Part shown: positions 1-9,331 of the stretch, piece after piece
Position numbering within the stretch: position 1 is the stretch's first letter
How the letters are laid out: the number at the start of each line of letters is the position of its first letter
Origin: Bradyrhizobium sp. LLZ17
GTDB lineage: Bacteria > Pseudomonadota > Alphaproteobacteria > Rhizobiales > Xanthobacteraceae
Length of the DNA stretch: 64,000 nt
Direction of reading: 5' to 3'
Assembly (NCBI RefSeq): GCF_041200145.1
Contig: NZ_CP165734.1
Coordinates: forward strand, 4,774,001-4,838,000
Translations under genes and position numbers: made by a program
The notes under the pieces: generated by a model
What the model saw: only the letters and a program-made list of their open reading frames with translations
What the model was told of the DNA's origin: nothing
The model's database searches: none

Positions 1-1
1 G

Positions 2-133
2 ATCGAGCTCGCCGCTTCGCACAATATCGAGATGCCGGTATCGGACGCCGTTGCGGCGATCCTGAGCGGCAGGAGCACCATCGACGCTGCGATCGAAGGG
101 CTATTGACGCGTCCCTTCAAGGCCGAGGAATGA
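2..133 (+). CDS. gpsA: NAD(P)-dependent glycerol-3-phosphate dehydrogenase, C-terminal end only
   Basis: Only the last 43 codons lie in the window, reading in frame from base 2 to the TGA at 131-133. The visible residues end in a stretch with the pattern [11 protein letters not shown] followed by a short charged tail. This matches the C-terminal helix of GpsA, which reduces dihydroxyacetone phosphate to sn-glycerol-3-phosphate for phospholipid synthesis. In Rhizobiales gpsA commonly precedes a small EVE-domain gene, as here. The call rests on this short tail and on gene order, so it is moderate. Confidence 0.6.
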   Translation: MELAASHNIEMPVSDAVAAILSGRSTIDAAIEGLLTRPFKAEE

Positions 134-244
134 CGTCTTCCGTCAAGCCTGCGCTTGTCGCGGGCATCCACGTCTTGATATTGAACAACTGAGACGTGGA
201 TGGCCGGACGAACCCCGGCCGCGACGAATGGACAAGGACGCGCA

Positions 245-658
245 ATGAACTACTGGCTGGTGAAATCCGAACCGTCGGTGTGGTCCTGGGACCAGCAGGT
301 GGCAAAGGGCGCCAAGGGCGAAGCCTGGACCGGCGTGCGCAATTTCACCGCGCGCCAGAATCTGGTCGCCATGAAGAAGGGCGACAAGGCGTTCTTCTAT
401 CATTCCAACGAGGGCAAGGAGATCGTCGGCATCGCGGAGATCGTCAAGGAGGCCTATCCCGACCCGACCGACAAGACCGGCAAGTTCGTATGCGTCGACA
501 TCAAGGCTGACAAGCCATTGAAGACGCCGGTGACGATGGCCGCGATCAAGGCCGACAAGAAGCTCGCGGACATGGCGCTGGTGAAGTATTCGCGCCTGTC
601 GGTGCAGCCGGTGACGGCCGAGGAGTGGAAGCTGGTCTGCAAGATGGGTGGCATGTAG
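245..658 (+). CDS. EVE domain-containing protein
   Basis: The 137-residue product opens MNYWLVKSEPSVWSWD, the typical start of bacterial EVE (PUA-like fold) proteins, and keeps the usual GVRNFTARQNL and FFYHSN segments near residues 34-62. EVE domains bind modified bases in nucleic acids; the cellular target of this small stand-alone type is not known. ATG 245 is chosen over an in-frame upstream start because the conserved N-terminus begins there; AAGGACG at 235-241 is only a weak ribosome site. It follows gpsA by about 110 bases on the same strand. Length is normal for the family. Confidence 0.85.
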   Translation: MNYWLVKSEPSVWSWDQQVAKGAKGEAWTGVRNFTARQNLVAMKKGDKAFFYHSNEGKEIVGIAEIVKEAYPDPTDKTGKFVCVDIKADKPLKTPVTMAAIKADKKLADMALVKYSRLSVQPVTAEEWKLVCKMGGM

Positions 659-666
659 TTGCTGGA

Positions 667-749
667 GTAGCCCGGATGGAGCGCAGCGCAATCCGGGAAA
701 ATCTTCATGTGGCAGGGTCCCGGACTACGCTGCGCTCCATCCGGGCTAC
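667..749. repeat. Dispersed palindromic repeat, family A, copy 1
   Basis: Imperfect inverted repeat whose arms are GTAGCCCGGATGGAGCGCAG and its complement, separated by about 40 bases. Two more copies of the same unit lie at 12862-12948 and 48483-48567. The right arm covers the stop codon of the cyclase gene that ends at 746. Placement between convergent genes suggests a REP-like element, perhaps acting as an RNA hairpin at both 3' ends. Confidence 0.85.
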
Positions 750-1840
750 GACATCGGAGCTTGTTTCTCCGGCAGCGCAAAGACCTCGCATGGCGCGGCG
801 ATGCCCCGCAGCGGATGTTGTCCGAGCGCGACCAGGGGCGTGTCCGTCTCGGCGGCCAACGCGCCGGAGACCAGCACGGTCTGGCCAAGCGGTTTGCACA
901 ATCCCTCGAGCCGGCTGGCGAGATTCACCGCGGGGCCGATCGCGGTGAAGTCCAGCCGGTTGGCGGCGCCGATATTACCCCACAGCATCTCGCCGAGATG
1001 AAGCGCGGCGCCGAACGACAGCGGCGGCAGGCCGCGGCTTCGGCGCTCCTCATTGAGATGAGCCATTCCGGCCCTGGCAGCCGAGGCCGCACGCAAAGCG
1101 GCTTCACAGGCCTGCCGCGGCGACGCCTCCACCACCGGGAAGATCGCCAGCACACCATCGCCGATGAATTTCAGCACCTCGCCGCCGAAGGCGGGAACCG
1201 CGCCGGCAATACGATCGAACCAGGCGTCGAGCGCCGCGATGACATCGGCCGGCGGATTGGTATCCGACAAGCGCGTGAAGTTGCGCAAATCCGCATAGAG
1301 CAGTGCGGCCTGGATGGTTTCGCCGAGGTCGCGCCGCAAGGGTGCCGCCAGCACCCGCTCCGCGCTGCGCTTGCCCAGATAGGCATCGAGCGTCGCCCGC
1401 AACGTGGCGCGCGCGGCGAGCACGGCAAGCGGCGTCGCGGCAAAGCGCGCGGCCTGGCGCAATTGCTCGATCTCGCCTGCCGTAAACGGACGCGGCCCGA
1501 TCCAGCCGAGCGACGGCCCATCGGGCCGTCCGACGACGTCTTCATGCACCTCGCCGCGCGCGATATCGCGCAGCCAGCGGCGCCCGGCGTCGCTCGGGGG
1601 GTCGGGCGCCAATCCACCCGGTGCGAAGCCGAGCGCTTCGATGACCCGGCCGTTCTCCGCGCGCCACAGCCAGGTCCGCTTTGCGATCAGCGGGTGCGGC
1701 ACCTCCAGCGTCAGGCTGCCTGCCGCAAGCGGCACGCCGTCGGCGACCAGATGCGCGCCGAGTTCCGCAAGCAGACGGTCGGCCCCGAGGCAATCCGCGG
1801 CGGCATCGACAAGCCAGGCAAGGGTCGGGGAGAGTTGCAT
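746..1840 (-). CDS. Adenylate/guanylate cyclase (class III) with unknown N-terminal domain
   Basis: A 364-residue protein. Its second half is a class III nucleotide cyclase homology domain: LLYADLRNFTRLSD near residues 180-193 with metal-binding Asp184, KFIGDGVLAIF near 224-234 with Asp228, and a NLASRLE segment near 300. These are the two metal-coordinating aspartates and the transition-state Asn/Arg region, so activity is expected, making cAMP (cGMP cannot be excluded) from ATP. Residues 1-150 resemble no domain I can name; no membrane segment is evident, so it is probably cytosolic. The reading frame ends inside a dispersed palindrome, and the last residues (APMS) may not be ancestral. It is transcribed convergently with the EVE gene. 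Confidence 0.85.
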   Translation of the reverse strand: MQLSPTLAWLVDAAADCLGADRLLAELGAHLVADGVPLAAGSLTLEVPHPLIAKRTWLWRAENGRVIEALGFAPGGLAPDPPSDAGRRWLRDIARGEVHEDVVGRPDGPSLGWIGPRPFTAGEIEQLRQAARFAATPLAVLAARATLRATLDAYLGKRSAERVLAAPLRRDLGETIQAALLYADLRNFTRLSDTNPPADVIAALDAWFDRIAGAVPAFGGEVLKFIGDGVLAIFPVVEASPRQACEAALRAASAARAGMAHLNEERRSRGLPPLSFGAALHLGEMLWGNIGAANRLDFTAIGPAVNLASRLEGLCKPLGQTVLVSGALAAETDTPLVALGQHPLRGIAAPCEVFALPEKQAPMS

Positions 1841-1955
1841 GTGTCTGATGATGGCGAAGATGGGCCGGCTTTGTCACGGCCAATCCTTCACGGGCCGTCT
1901 TGACGGCCCGCTTAGGCGCCGCCATGTGCCAGTGTCAGCCCAGGGATGATCGCCG

Positions 1956-2411
1956 ATGACCGACCCGTTCATAGTGCGACGCGAGACCCAGATTTCCGCC
2001 CCGCGTGCCACCGTCTTCGCCTATCTCACCGACCCGGAAAAGATCCTGAGCTGGATGGGCTCGGACGCGACCACTGAGCCGCATCCCGGCGGGCTCTATT
2101 TGCTCAAGGGCATCGGCCCGCGCGGCATCGCCGCGCGCGGCGCCTTCCGCGAGGTCGTGCCGGTACATCGCCTGGCCTACACGTTCGGCTGGGAGGGCGG
2201 TCAGGAAGTGCCGCCCGGCTCGAGCCTGATCGAGATCGACCTGATCGAGCGCGACGGCGGCACGCTGCTGCGCATGACCCATAGCGGGTTGCCGACCGAA
2301 GAGCAGGCCGCCGCACACGCAAAGGGTTGGGCGCATTATCTGGGACGGCTCACGAGCGCCGCCGCCGGCAGCGATCCTGGTCCCGACAAGGGTGTTTCCG
2401 ACAAGGCATAG
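1956..2411 (+). CDS. SRPBCC (AHSA1/START-like) family protein
   Basis: A 151-residue protein with the AHSA1-type pattern: RETQISAPRATVFAYLTDPEKILSWMG at the N-terminus, GGLYLLKG near residues 45-52, and the C-terminal GWAHYLGRL helix motif near 123-131. The fold is a hydrophobic-ligand-binding helix-grip; the ligand is unknown. The gene stands alone between a cyclase and topoisomerase IB, and the ATG at 1956 fits the family's usual N-terminus. A second member of the superfamily occurs at 38626, there coupled to an ArsR regulator. Confidence 0.8.
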   Translation: MTDPFIVRRETQISAPRATVFAYLTDPEKILSWMGSDATTEPHPGGLYLLKGIGPRGIAARGAFREVVPVHRLAYTFGWEGGQEVPPGSSLIEIDLIERDGGTLLRMTHSGLPTEEQAAAHAKGWAHYLGRLTSAAAGSDPGPDKGVSDKA

Positions 2412-2422
2412 CGAGGCGCGGC

Positions 2423-3592
2423 TCAAACTGCTGCGGTCGCCACCACTTGCTGCAAAAGCTGCTCGCGCCGCGCCTGCGAGCGCTGGCCCTTCATGGTCGC
2501 GGCGAAGCGTTCGAGGATACCGTCCTCGAAGGCAGTGACGATGGTGTCGTGCACGTAGCTCTTGCGGCAGATCGCCGGCGTGTTGGAGAGCTTGTCGGCG
2601 GCGGCGCGGATCGCGTCCAGCACCTGCTTCTTGCGGCCGCGCTGGCTGGTCGCCGGCGTGATCCGCGACAGGGATTCCACGACAACGGCGGAAGCCATCA
2701 GCGTGCGAAAGTCCTTCAGCGAAATCTTGATGCCGGCGATCTCGCGCAGGAACGCGTTCACCTGCGTGGTGTTCACGGCCCGCACGATGCCCGAGGCATC
2801 GCGATACTGGAACATGCGCTTGCCGGGCACGCCGTTGAGGATGCCGATGGCGCGCACCAGCTTGGCCGCGTCGCATTCCTTGCGCACCGCCTTGCCACCT
2901 TTCGCCTTGAAGGTCAGGACAAGGCAGTCGTCTTCCAGCAAGACGTTGGACTTCAGCAGCGTGGTGGCGCCGCGGGTGCCGTTGAGGCGGGCATAGGATT
3001 CGTTGCCCGGGCGGATCGCGGTGCGCGCGATCAACTCGATCACGGCCGAGAGCGCGAACTCGCGCGTCGGCTCGTCACCGGACAGGAACGCCGAGACCTT
3101 GCGCCGGATCTTTGGCAGCGCGCCGACGAGCTTTTCCAGGCGATGCGCCTTGCGGTGCTCGCGGACCTTTTCCCAATCCGCATGATAACGATATTGCAGC
3201 CGGCCTGCGGCATCGCGCCCCACTGCCTGGAGATGCGAACTCGGATCGGCCGAATAGCGCACCTCGCGATAGGCCGGCGGAACCGCCATGGAATGCAGAC
3301 GGCGGATGGTGCGGCGGTCGCGGATATGAGCGCCGTTGGGCCGGACGAAAGAGTAGCCCTTGCCGCGCTTGATGCGCCGGATTTTGAGCTCGTTCTGGTC
3401 GCCGAGGCGCAGGCCCAGCTCCTTGGCGATTGCCTCAACGGAAGTCGCGGGCGCCGTGTCGAAAGTCTTTTTGGGGCTGAGACGGCCCGAAGCGGCCGGT
3501 TTAGGCCATTGTCCGAGGGCTTTGGCCAGCGCAATAGCGGTGGGATCGGCTGAAGCGGGCTGTATCGTCCCGAGATTCTGCTGATCCATCAT
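2423..3592 (-). CDS. DNA topoisomerase IB (poxvirus/eukaryote-like)
   Basis: A 389-residue protein with the bacterial topoisomerase IB layout: an N-terminal domain with RRIKRGKGYSFVRPNG around residues 72-87, a catalytic domain with RPGNESYAR near 194-202 that carries a catalytic Arg, the KTF/KGGK segment, and the active site SYVHD with the nucleophilic Tyr near residue 346. It relaxes positive and negative supercoils through a 3'-phosphotyrosyl intermediate. An extra N-terminal 45 residues rich in Pro and Ala precede the conserved core. Such enzymes are scattered in Rhizobiales and probably act beside gyrase and topoisomerase I. It is convergent with the AHSA1-type gene. Confidence 0.9.
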   Translation of the reverse strand: MMDQQNLGTIQPASADPTAIALAKALGQWPKPAASGRLSPKKTFDTAPATSVEAIAKELGLRLGDQNELKIRRIKRGKGYSFVRPNGAHIRDRRTIRRLHSMAVPPAYREVRYSADPSSHLQAVGRDAAGRLQYRYHADWEKVREHRKAHRLEKLVGALPKIRRKVSAFLSGDEPTREFALSAVIELIARTAIRPGNESYARLNGTRGATTLLKSNVLLEDDCLVLTFKAKGGKAVRKECDAAKLVRAIGILNGVPGKRMFQYRDASGIVRAVNTTQVNAFLREIAGIKISLKDFRTLMASAVVVESLSRITPATSQRGRKKQVLDAIRAAADKLSNTPAICRKSYVHDTIVTAFEDGILERFAATMKGQRSQARREQLLQQVVATAAV

Positions 3593-3992
3593 AGTCTTAT
3601 GCCTTAGCCCTGCCTGTTATCGGTCAATGCCGCTGTTCTGATCTTTGTTCCAAGGGGTCTCTTGCGACCCGGGTTAGCCACTTAGGGTGTTCCGAACGGC
3701 ATTGCGAGTCCCGAGTCAGTGAGAGACGGTTTCCAAGTACCTCCGGGCGGCGCATAGGGGCCCTGCGCCGACTGTTCTGGAGATTTGGGTAAAGAGCCAA
3801 AGGGCTGGGCGTGGCCTGTTTCAGATCTGCGACAGCCGGGCCGGGCGGCTTGATCCTGCGCATGGCCGGCTGCTCACCGAAGGTCCAGCTTGTGGTCCTT
3901 GTCGGGCCCGGTTAGCCCGACGCATAATCGGTTCAACGATCAAGTCGGCTTGCTCGTCGCTAGCGTTCGGCTCGCCGTATGTGGAGGGAAAC
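3593..3992. other. Intergenic stretch upstream of acs
   Basis: About 400 bases separate the divergent topoisomerase IB and acetyl-CoA synthetase starts. No convincing coding frame is present; the one open frame on the minus strand has no recognisable product or ribosome site. A short hairpin is visible at 3901-3921 (arms GTCGGGC and GCCCGAC, 7-base loop). The acs ribosome site GGAGGGA is at 3983-3989. The length fits a regulated acs promoter, but I cannot assign -35/-10 boxes. Confidence 0.5.
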
Positions 3993-5938
<1,946 letters not shown>

Positions 5939-6234
5939 ACCCACATCGGTCATTCCGGGCGCGCGATGGCGCGGCCCGGAATGACCGTCGCTGACATCCT
6001 CACGCACTTGTCAGGACGCGCTCCCTCGCGCCCGCATGTTTCCCGCCGAGTGTTGTTTTCAAGTCATTTACTTTGTTTCGAACATTTCCTTTGTTCTCGC
6101 TGCTGGCCGGCCCTCGGCGGCCGCGCGTGGAAACCATCCGGTTAACAGGTGCGGTTAAGAATCTCTGGGCGAGCCGGCGATTGCCGGGTTCTGCGTCATT
6201 TTGAACGATCCGCTTGGGGCAAGGGGAAGTAGCG
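5939..6234. other. Intergenic stretch after acs with a hairpin
   Basis: Nearly 300 bases without a gene. A strong palindrome at 5950-5984 (arms beginning TCATTCCGGGC) belongs to repeat family C and could serve as a 3' hairpin for acs, although no T-run follows. The rest, more AT-rich around 6040-6090, should hold the promoter of the L,D-transpeptidase gene; I see no clear -35/-10 pair. Confidence 0.5.
5950..5984. repeat. Dispersed palindromic repeat, family C, short copy
   Basis: Short palindrome with arms TCATTCCGGGC and GCCCGGAATGA enclosing a GC-rich centre. Related longer units lie at 17602-17702, 23107-23203 and 34381-34471. It sits just after the acs stop codon. Confidence 0.75.
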
Positions 6235-6750
6235 ATGTCGATGAAGGTTGCTGTGGCGCTGGCCGCCACCATCGGGGCAGGGCTCGTGATGTCGACGGCG
6301 GCGCAGGCGCGGCCGGAAATGGTGGGGACGCACGTGGCCGACTATTCGCCAGGCACCATCGTGGTCAAGACCAACGAGCGGCGGCTCTACCTCATCCTCG
6401 ATAGCGGCCACGCCGTGCGCTATCCGGTCGGCGTCGGCAAGTCCGGCAAGCAATGGGCCGGCACCACCCGCATCGACGGCAAGTACCGTAACCCGGCCTG
6501 GTCGCCTCCGGCCGAAGTGAAGCGCGACAAGCCGAACATTCCCGACGTGATCCCGGGCGGCTCGCCGCGCAATCCGATGGGCGTCGCCGCGATGACGCTG
6601 GCCGGCGGCGAATATGCGATCCACGGCACCAATGTGCCGGGCTCGGTCGGCGGCTTCGTCTCGTACGGCTGCATCCGCATGCTCAACGACGACATCACCG
6701 ATCTCTACAGCCGCGTCTCGGTCGGCACGACGGTGGTCGTGGCGCGCTGA
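6235..6750 (+). CDS. Periplasmic L,D-transpeptidase (YkuD domain)
   Basis: A 171-residue secreted protein: residues 1-26 form a signal peptide ending AQA, and a YkuD domain fills most of the remainder, with His130 (HGTN) and the catalytic Cys146 in SYGCIRM. Such enzymes make 3-3 crosslinks in peptidoglycan or attach proteins to it through the Cys acyl-enzyme. ATG 6235 is used because GGGGAAG lies 8 bases upstream and the signal peptide begins there. It is followed at once by a good rho-independent terminator, so it is probably monocistronic. A second, divergent L,D-transpeptidase is at 49942. Confidence 0.9.
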   Translation: MSMKVAVALAATIGAGLVMSTAAQARPEMVGTHVADYSPGTIVVKTNERRLYLILDSGHAVRYPVGVGKSGKQWAGTTRIDGKYRNPAWSPPAEVKRDKPNIPDVIPGGSPRNPMGVAAMTLAGGEYAIHGTNVPGSVGGFVSYGCIRMLNDDITDLYSRVSVGTTVVVAR

Positions 6751-6773
6751 TCGCCGGGACCAAAATCGAATTG

Positions 6774-6803
6774 AAAAGCCGCGTCGTTCACGCGGCTTTT
6801 TTG
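6774..6803 (+). terminator. Rho-independent terminator of the L,D-transpeptidase gene
   Basis: Stem AAAAGCCGCG / CGCGGCTTTT with a short loop and a run of T at 6797-6802. It begins 24 bases after the stop codon. Because the stem starts with A's, it could also end transcripts from the convergent nuclease gene. Confidence 0.85.
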
Positions 6804-7394
6804 TTACCAGAAGCGCCAGCCGCGTGCGCACCAGCCGTCGCGATGACCGCCATTGTAGCTGCGCGCATAACCGCCCGCGAGCAGCACGGCCGAAACATTG
6901 GCGGTGTGTCTGGTCGCGACATCGGCGAGGACGCGCCCATATTTCTCGGAGCCGAGATTGTAGATCGTGACGCCGCCCTGGCCGAGCAGATTGCGCAGCG
7001 CGTCGGCGGCCGCTTCAGCTTTGTCGAGTTCCTGCTGGCAGGATGCTTTCATCTCGGGCGCATCGATGCCGCGCAGGCGAACCCGCGCGACGAGCTCGTG
7101 TCCGTCGCGTTGATGCACGCGTGCAAGAAAAGTGTCGCCATCGATGGTGCGGACGACGTCGACCGGCAGGCGGATGTCGGGATTGCCGGTTTGCTCAAGG
7201 ATGGTCGCAGTATCCCGCGCGTGCCCGCCGGGAACATGCGGAACAGGCCAGTTCGCGCCATGCCGGAAGGTGACCACGACCGCCACCACGACGCCGACCA
7301 CGAACATCCACGGCAATAGTCCGGAGAAGCGACGGCCGAACGGGGAGCGGTTGTACGAAGGTCGATACGGATTGCTGGGCTCGAAACGCGACAT
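6804..7394 (-). CDS. Membrane-anchored thermonuclease-family protein (SNase domain)
   Basis: A 196-residue protein with one predicted transmembrane segment near residues 26-43 (LLPWMFVVGVVVAVVV) and a staphylococcal-nuclease domain at about 76-185. The calcium/active-site pattern is present: D86-G-D88, R108-x-x-D111-A-P-E114 and R154 in the EKYGRVLADV motif. It probably cleaves nucleic acids on the periplasmic side, anchored in the inner membrane; the substrate is unknown. The stop codon abuts the terminator of the convergent L,D-transpeptidase gene. Confidence 0.85.
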   Translation of the reverse strand: MSRFEPSNPYRPSYNRSPFGRRFSGLLPWMFVVGVVVAVVVTFRHGANWPVPHVPGGHARDTATILEQTGNPDIRLPVDVVRTIDGDTFLARVHQRDGHELVARVRLRGIDAPEMKASCQQELDKAEAAADALRNLLGQGGVTIYNLGSEKYGRVLADVATRHTANVSAVLLAGGYARSYNGGHRDGWCARGWRFW

Positions 7395-7435
7395 CTGCGC
7401 ACGCTAGGGCTGAGTCGGCCGAACCGGCAAGAGAA

Positions 7436-7493
7436 CTTGAAAACAAGAACTTCAAAACAAAAGAACTTCAAAACCCGAAGCTTCAGAAATCCG
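7436..7493. repeat. Short A-rich degenerate direct repeats
   Basis: Three to four degenerate copies of a unit like AAGAACTTCAAAAC run head to tail here, overlapping the 3' end of the small gene at 7483 and reaching into the leader of the nuclease gene. This is unusually AT-rich for the neighbourhood. It looks like slippage-generated sequence, and a role is not evident. Confidence 0.6.
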
Positions 7494-7680
7494 AGGCGAT
7501 GCCTTTGCGCTCCCAATCACCATAACGGGTGGGCTCTGGCCCCTTCGGCCCTTGCAACTCCTTCGGCGCCGCCTCGGCATGCGCCGCAGCGGCCTGCCGC
7601 CGCGCCTCGGCTTCGGCCAGCGCGCGCTGGGCCGCCGGCGACAGCGGCTTGCGATCGGGAACGGTGGGATGGTCGGTCAT
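7483..7680 (-). CDS. DUF1674 protein, SDHAF4-like succinate dehydrogenase assembly factor
   Basis: A 65-residue protein. Its C-terminus GPEPTRYGDWERKGIASDF is the hallmark of DUF1674, the family of mitochondrial SDHAF4, which binds flavinylated SdhA before complex II assembly. The middle is a charged helix rich in Ala, Glu and Arg. ATG 7680 is chosen because AGGAG stands 8 bases upstream and the family is short; a longer in-frame extension upstream has no family features. It diverges from rsmB. The function is inferred from the family. Confidence 0.85.
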   Translation of the reverse strand: MTDHPTVPDRKPLSPAAQRALAEAEARRQAAAAHAEAAPKELQGPKGPEPTRYGDWERKGIASDF

Positions 7681-7868
7681 CGCCTGGTCTCCTAGCGCAG
7701 GATCAATGGTCGCGCGACGTCCAATAACGCATTGCTGAAATGGCCGCGAAGGACTGAAAACGCCAGAGGCCATTCTTACATTTGGCATATTCACATGCCA
7801 CATGTGCAGTTGTTAAGGCATGCGCCATTGCGGCGGAACTGCCGCTTCGCTCAGAACCTTGTTTCCGC

Positions 7869-9214
7869 ATGCCATCTCAACGTTTCGCCCCTCCATCCGA
7901 AGTGCCCGGTCTCGCGGCGCGGCGGATCGCTGCCGACATCGTCGACGGCGTTCTGCACAAGCACCGCACGCTTGACGACCAGCTCGACGGCACCGGCGCC
8001 CACCCCGGATTAAAGACGCTCGCCGACCGCGACCGTGCGCTGATGCGGCGCCTGGTTGCGACCATCCTGCGCCGGCTCGGCACACTCGGCCATGTGCTGT
8101 CGCGCCTGCTCGAAAAGGGCATCCCGTCCGATGCGCCGCGCGCCCAGAGCGCGCTGCTGATCGGCGCCGCCCAGATCCTGTGGATGGACGTGCCCGATCA
8201 CGCCGCCGTCGATCTCGCGGTGCGCCTAGTGCAGTCCGACCGGCGTGCCGCGCGCTATGCCGGCCTCGTCAACGCAGTGCTGCGCCGCTGCGCGCGCGAG
8301 GGCAAGGCGCTGGTCGAGGAAGTCGCCGCGCAATCGCTGGACCTGCCGCCTTGGCTGCTCGCGCGCTGGAGCGCGCATTACGGCGAGACTGTCGCAAGGG
8401 ACATGGCGCTCGCGCTCGGCCACGAGCCGTCGCTCGATCTCACCGTCAAGTCCGACGCCGCGCAATGGGCGAGCCGGCTGCACGGCGAAATGCTGCCGAC
8501 CGGATCGGTGCGTACGGTGCTGCACGGCGCCGTGACCATGCTGCCCGGCTTCACTGAGGGACAATGGTGGGTGCAGGATGCCGCCGCAGCGCTGCCAGCC
8601 CGGTTGTTCGGCGACATCAAGGGCAAGTCCATTGCCGATCTCTGCGCCGCGCCCGGCGGCAAGACCGCGCAACTGGCCCACGCCGGCGCGCATGTCACGG
8701 CGATCGACCGTTCGCCGGCCCGGGTGGCGCGCCTGCGCGAAAATCTGGCGCGATTGTCGCTCCAGGCCGAGACTGTCGTCGCCGACGCCGTGGAATGGGC
8801 CGGTCCCGCGGATGGATTTGACGGTATCCTGATCGACGCGCCCTGCACCTCGACCGGGACGATCCGCCGTCACCCCGACGTGTGCTGGCTCCGGCAGGAA
8901 TCCGACATCGCCGCGATGACCACGCTGCAGCAGCGGCTGCTGCGCAAATCCATCTCGCTGCTCAAGCCCGGCGGCACGCTGGTCTACTGCACCTGCTCGC
9001 TGGAACCCGAAGAGGGCGAGTACGCCATCGCCGCGCTGCTGGCGGCAGAGCCTGGACTGCGCCGCGTGCCGATCGAAGCCTCCGAGGTCTCCGGGTTCAG
9101 CGAGATCATCACCGCCGACGGTGATCTTCGGACCCTGCCGAGCCATTTGCCGCACGCCGACCCGAAGCTCGGCGGGCTCGACGGATTTTTGCGGCCCGGC
9201 TCGTTAAATCCTGA
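7869..9214 (+). CDS. rsmB: 16S rRNA (cytosine-967-C5)-methyltransferase, with a likely frameshift near its 3' end
   Basis: RsmB methylates C967 of 16S rRNA. Visible parts are an N-terminal NusB-like domain (residues about 15-150), an SAM-binding CAAPGGKTAQ loop near 260, the catalytic pair Cys326 in DAPC and Cys376 in YCTCSLEP. The family ends GG(L/M)DGFFAARLVK. Here the T-run at 9186-9190 has five T's; one more would give exactly GFFAARLVKS and a TGA at 9212-9214. As written, the frame instead runs on to 9371 through 53 codons of unfamiliar sequence into the next gene. The intended end is therefore placed at 9214 (about 448 residues). ATG 7869 matches the family start. Confidence 0.85.
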
Positions 9215-9331
9215 TTCTGCACCGGTTTTTCCTGCTGCGACACTGATTCGGGGCGTTTCAAGGTGGTGTCAGCCGACCGATTTTGGGATTAATAAGGATT
9301 CGTCGGAATCCTCTCCCCTTCAAGGCAAGGC

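Noticed and set aside
707..1903. Long plus-strand open frame opposite the cyclase gene
   Set aside because: It is antisense to a well-supported class III cyclase domain and has an Arg/Gln-rich composition typical of high-GC shadow frames.
2327..3553. 408-codon plus-strand frame opposite topoisomerase IB
   Set aside because: It lies wholly antisense to a gene with an intact active site; no ribosome site and no family features.
3653..3690. CCCGGGTTAG resembling the operator at 18468
   Set aside because: Only a partial match (GACCCGGGTTAG) and unpaired; a six-base CCCGGG core is expected often by chance at this GC content.
3624..3863. Minus-strand 79-codon frame upstream of acs
   Set aside because: No ribosome site, no conserved pattern, and it lies in a promoter region.
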